DNA of 5,586 bases from positions 1 to 5,586 of the forward strand of contig CALWXY010000133.1 of the NCBI GenBank assembly GCA_944385595.1, in the 5' to 3' direction. The translations under genes and the position numbers were made by a program. Each line of letters starts with the position of its first letter. The stretch's first letter is position 1. This DNA is from an uncultured Oscillospiraceae bacterium (GTDB lineage: Bacteria; Bacillota; Clostridia; Oscillospirales; Oscillospiraceae). The notes beneath the pieces were generated by a model. The model made no database searches, was not told where the DNA came from, and saw only the letters and a program-made list of their open reading frames with translations. Of this stretch, positions 1 through 5,586 are shown piece by piece.

Positions 1-449
1 CGGACTACATAGCCCCCATGCTCCGCGCCGGCGACTACGGGCCCATGCGCTTCTACCTCACCGACGCGGTCTACGTCTCCGGCGACGACGTCCGCCAGCT
101 CCAGATGGCCAAGAGCGCCATCAGAGCCGGCATAGAGACGCTGATGGCGACGCGCGGCGTCAAATACGGCGACATCGCGCGGGTCATCATAGCGGGCGGC
201 TTCGGCGCATATATGGACGTGCGCTCGGCCTGCGCCATAGGGCTGCTGCCCCCGGCGCTGATGGATAAGACCATGCACGCGGGCAACACCGCAGGCGGAG
301 GCGCGGCGCTCGCCCTCGGCGGGAGCGCAAGGGACGCGCTGCGCGCCCTCACAGCGCGCTGCGAATATCTGGAGCTCTCCAGCTCAGCGCTTTTTATGGA
401 GAAATACATCGAGGCCATGGTCTTCGATGAGCTTGAGGAGGTCTTCTGA
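1..449 (+). CDS. C-terminal part of a RACo-like (DUF4445) ASKHA corrinoid-activation protein, 5' end outside window
   Basis: About 148 residues are visible. The frame is open to the left edge, so the ATG at 18 is internal and the real start lies upstream. The segment VIIAGGFGAYMD followed by a SACAIGLLPP stretch (near codons 57-79 counted from the internal Met at 18) is the glycine-rich ASKHA nucleotide-binding signature of the DUF4445 family. This family includes RACo, the reductive activator of corrinoid proteins. Full-length members are usually around 600 residues, with an N-terminal [2Fe-2S] domain that would be off-window. Known role of the family: ATP-dependent re-reduction of inactive Co(II) corrinoid to Co(I) in methyltransferase systems, in the cytoplasm. 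The second glycine-rich stretch, NTAGGGAALAL, fits the end of the ATPase fold. The stop overlaps the next start by one base (TGATG), indicating an operon with the DUF2284 gene. Family assignment is confident; the corrinoid partner is unknown. Confidence 0.88.
   Translation, partial: DYIAPMLRAGDYGPMRFYLTDAVYVSGDDVRQLQMAKSAIRAGIETLMATRGVKYGDIARVIIAGGFGAYMDVRSACAIGLLPPALMDKTMHAGNTAGGGAALALGGSARDALRALTARCEYLELSSSALFMEKYIEAMVFDELEEVF
435..441 (+). promoter_or_regulatory. Ribosome binding site of the DUF2284 gene
   Basis: GAGGAGG lies inside the last codons of the upstream gene, with 7 bases between it and the ATG at 449. This favours 449 over the in-frame ATG at 455 as the start. Confidence 0.8.
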
Positions 450-985
450 TGGATATGGAAAAAATTCTCGAAATGGCGCGCGCTCAGGGCTTTGAGACCG
501 TCGCTCCGCTCGACGTGTCGACACTCAAGTTCCTGCCGGAGGTGCGCGACATGTGCGCCGCCGACCGCTGCCAGAGCTACAACCGCTCCTGGTCCTGCCC
601 GCCCGCCTGCGGCTCGCTCGAGGAGATCAGCGAGAAATGCCGCGCCTACACCAGCGGCATAATCGTGCAGACCGTCGGCAAGCGCGAGGACGAGTTCGAC
701 TTCGAGTCCATAGTCGAGGTGAACGAGCTGAACAAAAAGCGCTTCAACGCCCTCGCCAGGGCCTACTCCGACGCGGAAATCGACAACTACGCCATGGGCA
801 GCGGAGCCTGCCAGCTCTGCGAGAAGTGCACCTATCCGGATGATAAGTGCCGCTTCCCCGACAGGATGCACTCCTCCATGGAGGCGAGCGGCCTGTTCGT
901 CAGCCAGGTCTGCAAGGACAACGGCGTCAAATACTACTACGGCCCCGACGCAATCTGCTTCGTCGGCTGCTTCCTGTTCAAATGA
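449..985 (+). CDS. DUF2284 family cysteine-rich metal-binding protein
   Basis: This is a complete 178-residue protein. It matches the DUF2284 (predicted metal-binding) family by two cysteine groups. The first is N-terminal: C36, C41, C50 and C54, with the family-typical RSWSCPPACG run at 46-55, plus C64. The second is a CxxCxxCx6C group (C121, C124, C127, C134) that resembles a ferredoxin-type iron-sulfur site. Further cysteines at 155, 170 and 174 lie near the C-terminus. There is no signal peptide or membrane segment, so it should be cytoplasmic. No biochemical role is established for this family; an Fe-S or other metal role in electron transfer is inferred from the cysteines. It sits between a corrinoid-activator gene, overlapping by 1 base, and a small helical protein gene, overlapping by 4 bases. 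A redox role alongside the activator is therefore plausible but unproven. Confidence 0.9.
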   Translation: MDMEKILEMARAQGFETVAPLDVSTLKFLPEVRDMCAADRCQSYNRSWSCPPACGSLEEISEKCRAYTSGIIVQTVGKREDEFDFESIVEVNELNKKRFNALARAYSDAEIDNYAMGSGACQLCEKCTYPDDKCRFPDRMHSSMEASGLFVSQVCKDNGVKYYYGPDAICFVGCFLFK

Positions 986-1578
986 TTGACGATGTCGCCT
1001 CTCGCCTTCGCGCGCACCGCAAGATACTGTTCGCGCGCGACAGCGCATGTCTCCAGCCGCTCATCGACGCTATCTGCCGCTGCGACCACAGGAGCATAGT
1101 TCTCTGGGCACTCGAGTGCTGCGAAGAGCCGCTCCGGCGGCTCGCGGAGCTCGCGCCTGACGAGCCGCGCCCGGCGGAGGCTGTTCGCCTGAGCCGTCTC
1201 TGGGCGGAGGGAGCTGTGAAGATGCCGCTCGCGCGGCGCGCTATACTGGACGCGCATGCCGCCGCAAAGGACATGGCCTCGCCGGAGGCGGAGGCGCTCT
1301 GCCACGCCGTCGGCCAGGGCTGTGGCGCCGTCCACACCGAGGCGCACGCCATAGGACTTCCCATGTACGAGCTGACCGCCATAGTCCGCCGCTTCGGCGA
1401 GGACTGCGAGGCCGCGGTAAACAGCCGCATAGCCGAATACCTCGCGGCGCTCGAGCGCTGCGAAGTCGCTGCGCAAGACCCCGCCCTCCGCTGGGCGGAG
1501 TTCCTCAGGCGCGAGGGTGTTCCAAACAAGGAGCAGCTCCGTCAGGAAAAGCTAAAACGCAAAAGCTCCGCGCCATGA
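982..1578 (+). CDS. Putative Imm-5-like helical protein
   Basis: This is a 198-residue protein starting at the ATG that overlaps the preceding stop (ATGA, 982-985). The frame is open further upstream, but that part lies inside the DUF2284 gene. No clear Shine-Dalgarno precedes 982, so translation probably depends on coupling. The sequence is Ala/Arg/Glu-rich and predicted mostly helical. It follows the pattern of the family annotated as 'putative immunity protein' (Imm-5-like): a DEPRPAEAV run followed by a W-containing helix (60-75), AHAAAKD (91-97), and a helix with two histidines (H118, H122) ending near MYELTAI (128-134). The tail (180-198) is basic. No toxin gene is visible beside it, and the operon concerns a corrinoid activator and a metal protein, so a literal immunity function is doubtful. 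Confidence in the gene is high; in the family moderate; in function low. Confidence 0.75.
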   Translation: MIDDVASRLRAHRKILFARDSACLQPLIDAICRCDHRSIVLWALECCEEPLRRLAELAPDEPRPAEAVRLSRLWAEGAVKMPLARRAILDAHAAAKDMASPEAEALCHAVGQGCGAVHTEAHAIGLPMYELTAIVRRFGEDCEAAVNSRIAEYLAALERCEVAAQDPALRWAEFLRREGVPNKEQLRQEKLKRKSSAP

Positions 1579-1590
1579 GGCGCGGCGCTT
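1563..1590. terminator. Bidirectional terminator between convergent genes
   Basis: A 7-bp GC stem (CCGCGCC at 1568-1574, GGCGCGG at 1579-1585) has the loop ATGA. It extends outward by AAGC/GCTT pairs around one T/C mismatch. The + strand tail is AATTTTT, and the - strand tail is T-rich (TTTTGCGTTTT). The stop codon of the + strand operon (1576-1578) sits in the loop. It can serve both the + operon and the synthetase gene ending at 1596. Confidence 0.7.
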
Positions 1591-1595
1591 AATTT

Positions 1596-2665
1596 TTACA
1601 GCTTATTGCGGATTATCTTCCCGCTCGTGGTCTTGGGCAGCTCGTCGCGGAAGACGACTATGCGCGGGTATTTATACGGCGCGGTCTTTTCCTTGACGTA
1701 CTTCTGAATCTCCTTCTTCAGCTCCTCGGTGCCCTCGGTGCCTTTGGTGAGCACTATGCTCGCCTTGACGACCTGGCCGCGAATCTCATCCGGCGCGGCG
1801 GAGACGCCGCACTCGAGAACGTAGGGCAGCTCCATGATGACCGACTCTATCTCGAAAGGTCCTATGCGGTAGCCGGAGGATTTTATCAGGTCGTCGACGC
1901 GGCCGACGTACCAGAGATAGCCGTCCTCATCGCGCCAGGCTGTGTCTCCGGTGTGGTAGAGGCCGTCGTGCCAGGCCTCCGCCGTCTTGTCGGGCGCGCC
2001 GTAGTAGCCGGTAAAGAGGCCGCATGGCGCGCCGTTTGCCGTCCGCACCACTATCTCGCCGGTCTCGCCGTCCGGCACCGGGTTGCCGTCGGAGTCCACG
2101 AGGTCAACGTCGTACAGAGGCACGGGCTTGCCCATGGAGCCGACCTTAGGCGTCATGCCTATGAGGTTTCCTATCATCACCGTCGTCTCCGACTGGCCGA
2201 AGCCCTCCATGACGGAGAGGCCGGTCGCCTTGCGGAACTGGTGGAACACCTCGGGGTTCAGCGCCTCGCCCGCGATTGTCGCGTGCTCTATGGTGCTGAG
2301 GTCGTACTTCGAGAGGTCCTCCTTTATCATAAACCTGTACATGGTCGGAGGCGCGCAGAAGGTCGTGATGTTGTACTTCTTGAACATCGGCAGGATGTCG
2401 TGCGCGTCGAATCGGTCGAAGTCGTAGACGAAGACGGCGGCCTCGCTGAGCCACTGGCCGTAGAGCTTGCCCCACAGCGCCTTTGCCCAGCCGGTGTCGG
2501 AGATGGTGAGGTGCAGACCCTCCGGGTTCACACAGTGCCAGTATTTGGCGGTGATATAGTGGCCGAGGGGGTATTTGAAGTTGTGGGCGGCTATCTTCGG
2601 ATAGCCGGTGGTGCCGCTGGTGAAGAACATCAGCATGAGGTCGTCGCCGCAGGGACACTCCTCAA
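1596..2665. repeat. Direct-repeat copy matching 4517-5586 (paralogous gene pair)
   Basis: This segment matches 4517-5586 at a constant offset of 2921 bases with no insertion or deletion. The last 87 bases (2579-2665 and 5500-5586) are identical and run off the window. It reflects gene duplication rather than a mobile element; no transposase or target-site repeats are seen. Confidence 0.85.
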
Positions 2666-3881
2666 ACGGCGGGCGGATATACTCGTCGGAGAAGAGGCGG
2701 AACTCGGAGTCGAAATCGTGCCAGCCGTCGCGCCTGCCGCCGGTGATGATCTTCGTGATGTTCGGGAAGTTTTTGCAGGCCTCCTCGATGTGTCCGGCGA
2801 CGTCGCCCTGGCCGGTGGCCATGATGGCGGAGACGCCCGCGGCCTCGAAGCGGTACTCGAGGGCGTGCGCCATCAGCTGATTGGAGGCGGGGATGGCGAT
2901 TGCGCCGAGCTTGTGCAGGCCGAGTATGGCGAACCAGAACTGGTACTCGCGCCTGAGTATGAGCATGACGCGGTCGCCCTTTTTGATGCCGAGGGATTTG
3001 AAATAGTTCGCGGCTCTCGACGAATAGCGGCTCATGTCGCGGAAACTGAACCAGCGCTCGGTCTTGTGGCTGTCGATGTGGAGCATGGCGAGCTTGGTGG
3101 GCTTGCGTCTCGCGAGGACGTCGACGACGTCGAAGGCGAAGTTGAACTCGTCCTCGTGCTTGAACGACACCGACTTGAGGCAGCCGCGCTCGTCCTCGAC
3201 GGGGATGATGAAGCCCTCGTGAATCAGCTCGCCCTCGCGCTCGGCGCGCTGGGGGATGACGGCGAGCTTCTCCGGCGCGGGCGCGGCCTCCTCCTCGGAG
3301 GGGTTCAGGACTATGGCGTAGAAGACGCAGTCCTCGCCCTCGGCGGCAATCATGCCGTGGGGCGTCTCGGAGTTGTAGTAAATGCTGTCGCCGGGGCCGA
3401 GCACCTCGATGTGCTCGCCGACCTGCACCTTGAGGTGGCCGGAGACGACGATGTCGCACTCCTGGCCGGAGTGGCTGGTGCACTCAATCGGCTGCACCTG
3501 CGCCTCGCGTGAGTATTTGGCGACGACGTACAGCGGGTCGGCGACGCGCTTTTTGAACTGGCCGGCGAGGCTGTAATAGGTCATGCCGTGGGCGCTCTCG
3601 ATTATTCTGCAGCACTCGGCGCGGGTGAGTGTGTAGTTTGAGAGGTTGGGGCTGGTGCCCTCGATGATGTCCGTGACGTCGACGCCCAGCTCCTGCGCGC
3701 AGCGGTAGATGAAGGCGAAGCTCATGTCGCTGCGCCCGGCCTCGCACTCGAGGTACTCCGCGAGCGAGACGCCGGTTTTCTCCGCCATAGTCTCGGCGGA
3801 GACGCCCTCGACCTCGCGCAGCTCGGCGATACGGCGGCCCATGTCGATGAGCCTCATGTCGATACCCTTTGTCGTGTTCAT
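1596..3881 (-). CDS. XRE-HTH / cupin / AMP-forming acyl-CoA synthetase fusion (MACS, MacsMa-like)
   Basis: This is a 761-residue protein. The ATG at 3881 is chosen because AAGGAG lies 7 bases upstream; a longer frame from a GTG at 3977 starts inside the T-box and is rejected. Domains: XRE helix-turn-helix about 10-75; cupin about 125-195 (H137, E141, PGD at 163-165, H175); linker with acidic/Ala-Pro run near 195-204; adenylating enzyme about 240-761. Adenylation motifs are intact: P-loop FTSGTTGYPK 420-429, GFGQSET 560-566, YHTGDTAW 642-649, GRVDDLIKSSGYRIGP 660-675, and PKTTSGK 749-755 with catalytic K755. Known family reaction: acid + ATP + CoA gives acyl-CoA + AMP + PPi. W448, K467, W470, C509 and G562 match, in identity and spacing, the acyl-pocket residues I recall for Methanosarcina MacsMa, which prefers 2-methylbutyrate. 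A branched C4-C5 acid is therefore the inferred substrate. HTH-cupins are normally separate regulators of about 180-200 residues, so this fusion may bind DNA. Expression is T-box controlled. Confidence 0.92.
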   Translation of the reverse strand: MNTTKGIDMRLIDMGRRIAELREVEGVSAETMAEKTGVSLAEYLECEAGRSDMSFAFIYRCAQELGVDVTDIIEGTSPNLSNYTLTRAECCRIIESAHGMTYYSLAGQFKKRVADPLYVVAKYSREAQVQPIECTSHSGQECDIVVSGHLKVQVGEHIEVLGPGDSIYYNSETPHGMIAAEGEDCVFYAIVLNPSEEEAAPAPEKLAVIPQRAEREGELIHEGFIIPVEDERGCLKSVSFKHEDEFNFAFDVVDVLARRKPTKLAMLHIDSHKTERWFSFRDMSRYSSRAANYFKSLGIKKGDRVMLILRREYQFWFAILGLHKLGAIAIPASNQLMAHALEYRFEAAGVSAIMATGQGDVAGHIEEACKNFPNITKIITGGRRDGWHDFDSEFRLFSDEYIRPPFEECPCGDDLMLMFFTSGTTGYPKIAAHNFKYPLGHYITAKYWHCVNPEGLHLTISDTGWAKALWGKLYGQWLSEAAVFVYDFDRFDAHDILPMFKKYNITTFCAPPTMYRFMIKEDLSKYDLSTIEHATIAGEALNPEVFHQFRKATGLSVMEGFGQSETTVMIGNLIGMTPKVGSMGKPVPLYDVDLVDSDGNPVPDGETGEIVVRTANGAPCGLFTGYYGAPDKTAEAWHDGLYHTGDTAWRDEDGYLWYVGRVDDLIKSSGYRIGPFEIESVIMELPYVLECGVSAAPDEIRGQVVKASIVLTKGTEGTEELKKEIQKYVKEKTAPYKYPRIVVFRDELPKTTSGKIIRNKL

Positions 3882-3888
3882 TTTCCTT

Positions 3889-3894
3889 CTCCTT
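3889..3894 (-). promoter_or_regulatory. Ribosome binding site deciding the synthetase start
   Basis: AAGGAG reads on the minus strand from 3894 to 3889, with 7 bases before the ATG at 3881. It lies downstream of the T-box terminator, so it is made only on readthrough. It fixes the N-terminus as MNTTKGIDM rather than the GTG at 3977. Confidence 0.85.
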
Positions 3895-3917
3895 CCGGGA
3901 CGGCGTTTTGGGCAAAT

Positions 3918-3953
3918 AAAAAACCCGTCCCAAAGATAATTCTTTGAGACGGG
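3918..3953 (-). terminator. T-box regulated intrinsic terminator
   Basis: A 12-bp stem (CCCGTCTCAAAG at 3953-3942 with CTTTGGGACGGG at 3935-3924, one T-G wobble) has a 6-base loop and is followed by six Ts. Its 5' arm shares CTCAAA with the predicted antiterminator, so the two folds are mutually exclusive. Confidence 0.95.
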
Positions 3954-4195
3954 TGTAAAATACATCCGCGGTACCACTCAAATTGCGCCGGCGAGCGGCG
4001 CCACCTCAAGGACTCCAACAAGTCCGTCGCCTTAACGCAGCTATACGGGAGGCTCTAATCACCGAAACGGCTTTCTGCACTCCGGCTCAGAAGTGACAGG
4101 CTCTGAGGCTCATCTTGCTGCCGGCTCGCACCACACCGCCGGCTCTCTGAAAGCGCATAGCCTCCGCCCTCTTCGTCAACGCCAAATGTTTAATT
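3918..4195 (-). promoter_or_regulatory. T-box riboswitch leader, probable tRNA-Val (GUC specifier)
   Basis: The leader is about 280 nt. Conserved parts on the minus strand, 5' to 3': a GA-rich segment (GACGAAGAGGGC, about 4177-4166); AG bulge CAGAGAGCC (4149-4141); distal loop GGTGCGAGCCGGC (about 4132-4120); specifier region GTCACTTCTGAGC; a small hairpin GGACT/AGTCC (4025-4010); a GC hairpin (about 4001-3985); T-box core GTGGTACCGCGG (3977-3966); and the terminator. The specifier is read as GUC (4097-4095) because in known T-boxes the codon precedes the GAGC motif by six bases. The T-box bulge UGGU calls for a tRNA ending ACCA, which fits tRNA-Val (discriminator A) and argues against the overlapping UGU (Cys) reading. 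The antiterminator would pair TTTGAG (about 3982-3977) with CTCAAA (3948-3943). T-box identity is near certain; the amino acid is moderately sure. Expected logic: uncharged tRNA lets transcription proceed into the synthetase. Confidence 0.93.
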
Positions 4196-4201
4196 GGACT
4201 T

Positions 4202-4230
4202 ATTATAAGCGCTGTGTAAGTTTCTGTCAA
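4202..4230 (-). promoter_or_regulatory. Consensus sigma-A promoter for the T-box transcript
   Basis: TTGACA (4230-4225) and TATAAT (4207-4202) are both perfect consensus hexamers with a 17-bp spacer. Transcription should start near 4195, just before the T-box. Such a strong promoter suggests that control is mostly at the leader. The HTH domain of the encoded protein could still act here, but I see no clear operator palindrome overlapping it. Confidence 0.93.
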
Positions 4231-4254
4231 GAGGGAAATTGCCCCGCCGCGCGA

Positions 4255-4290
4255 CAAAACTCAAAGCCCGGCTCCGCACGGAGCCGGGCT
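4255..4290 (-). terminator. Intrinsic terminator of the upstream synthetase transcript
   Basis: A perfect 11-bp GC-rich stem (AGCCCGGCTCC and GGAGCCGGGCT, 4265-4290) has a 4-base loop. On the minus strand it is followed by TTGAGTTTTG. It lies about 230 bases after the stop of the second synthetase and about 35 bases before the -35 box of the T-box promoter, so it would insulate the two units. The T-tract is interrupted, so strength is uncertain. Confidence 0.7.
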
Positions 4291-4316
4291 GACTGTCTTT
4301 ATAAAGCCTCGCAGAG

Positions 4317-4336
4317 TTCGCACCCGCAGGTGCGAA
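4317..4336. repeat. Perfect inverted repeat / hairpin
   Basis: TTCGCACC and GGTGCGAA flank a 4-base loop (8-bp stem). There is no T-tract directly after it on either strand. It is one of several hairpins packed in the 4255-4516 spacer. Confidence 0.7.
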
Positions 4337-4373
4337 TAAATCTGAATCGTTTTTTGCACGGACACAAGGTGAA

Positions 4374-4390
4374 TTGCCACGAAGTGGCAA
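4374..4390. repeat. Perfect inverted repeat / hairpin
   Basis: TTGCCAC and GTGGCAA flank the loop GAA (7-bp stem). There is no adjacent T-tract and no coding content around it. Confidence 0.7.
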
Positions 4391-4405
4391 GAGAGGGTCC
4401 CCTGG

Positions 4406-4483
4406 GGGATGCGCCGGGCAAAAAACTCTTCTCAGGGTGCAAGCGTGCGAGCGCAGCGAGTGCGACGCAGCACCCTGCATCCC
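4406..4483. repeat. Nested inverted-repeat element in the spacer
   Basis: The outer arms GGGATGC (4406-4412) and GCATCCC (4477-4483) enclose inner arms CAGGGTGC (4433-4440) and GCACCCTG (4470-4477). The centre is a GC-rich core with two CGAG copies (GCGAGCGCAGCGAG). The outer and inner arms share base 4477, so both cannot be fully paired there. No convincing gene covers it. The layout resembles a dispersed extragenic palindromic element, but copy number cannot be judged from one window. Confidence 0.55.
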
Positions 4484-4516
4484 TTTTTTGGAAAAGGCAA
4501 AGCCTTTTCCAAAAAA
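4484..4516. repeat. Long perfect inverted repeat abutting a stop codon
   Basis: TTTTTTGGAAAAGGC and its exact complement flank a 3-base loop (15-bp stem). It begins one base after the stop codon of the second synthetase. On both strands the 3' arm ends in A, not T, so it is not a textbook intrinsic terminator. It could protect the mRNA 3' end or be part of the adjoining repeat element. Confidence 0.75.

Positions 4517-5586
<1,070 letters not shown>

Noticed and set aside
847..981. Extension of the Imm-5-like frame upstream of 982
   Set aside because: It overlaps the DUF2284 coding region out of frame; the ATGA overlap at 982 is a standard coupled start and the extra residues are Arg/Gln/Leu-rich shadow sequence.
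71..1048. 325-codon open frame on the - strand over the first operon
   Set aside because: It spans three well-supported genes on the other strand and shows no domain or ribosome binding site.
1953..3512. 519-codon open frame on the + strand opposite the synthetase
   Set aside because: It is antisense to a gene with clear conserved motifs. Its composition (Val/Glu/Leu/Ala/Gly-rich, no recognisable domain) is what a GC-rich gene produces on the other strand.
3882..3977. Upstream extension of the synthetase frame to a GTG at 3977, adding 32 residues
   Set aside because: The extension is the T-box core and terminator stem, lacks a ribosome binding site, and the AAGGAG site fixes the start at 3881.
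4096..4098. Reading the T-box specifier as UGU (Cys)
   Set aside because: It is one base out from the usual spacing to GAGC, and tRNA-Cys normally has discriminator U, which would need UGGA rather than the observed UGGU.
4484..4516. Calling the 15-bp inverted repeat an intrinsic terminator
   Set aside because: The 3' arm ends in an A-run on both strands, so no U-tract follows the hairpin.
4317..4516. CRISPR array or insertion-sequence end
   Set aside because: The palindromes differ from one another, spacing is irregular, and there is no transposase, spacer pattern or target-site duplication.

Overview
The window looks like a GC-rich member of the Bacillota, probably an anaerobic Clostridia/Oscillospirales-type bacterium. 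The evidence is a T-box leader with a consensus sigma-A promoter (TTGACA, 17 bp, TATAAT), strong AGGAGG-type ribosome binding sites, and genes typical of anaerobes: a corrinoid-activation type ASKHA protein, a Cys-rich DUF2284 protein and short/branched-chain acyl-CoA synthetases. The taxon is an inference; no rRNA or other marker gene is present.

Positions 1-1578 (+) hold the end of a translationally coupled operon. It contains the C-terminus of a RACo-like (DUF4445) ASKHA ATPase, a complete DUF2284 metal-binding protein, and a small helical protein resembling the 'Imm-5-like' putative immunity family. The reading frames overlap by 1 and 4 bases. The operon converges on the next gene, and a hairpin spans the last stop codon.

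Positions 1596-4230 (-) hold a complete T-box-controlled unit: promoter, T-box leader with terminator, AAGGAG ribosome binding site, and one 761-residue protein. That protein fuses an XRE helix-turn-helix, a cupin and a complete AMP-forming acyl-CoA synthetase of the MacsMa/MACS type. The T-box specifier is best read as GUC (Val), and the acceptor-pairing base U fits a tRNA with discriminator A.

Positions 4255-4516 form a gene-free spacer dense with inverted repeats, including a probable terminator for the upstream gene. Positions 4517-5586 (-) hold the C-terminal 355 residues of a second synthetase, about 88% identical to the first by hand count and colinear with it at a constant offset of 2921 bases. 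Its N-terminus lies outside the window.

The most interesting idea is that uncharged tRNA-Val switches on an enzyme that activates a branched short-chain acid such as isobutyrate. This could feed reductive carboxylation of isobutyryl-CoA to 2-oxoisovalerate, and so valine synthesis from scavenged acids. The fused HTH-cupin could add a second, DNA-level control. The neighbouring paralogue may serve a related acid and amino acid.
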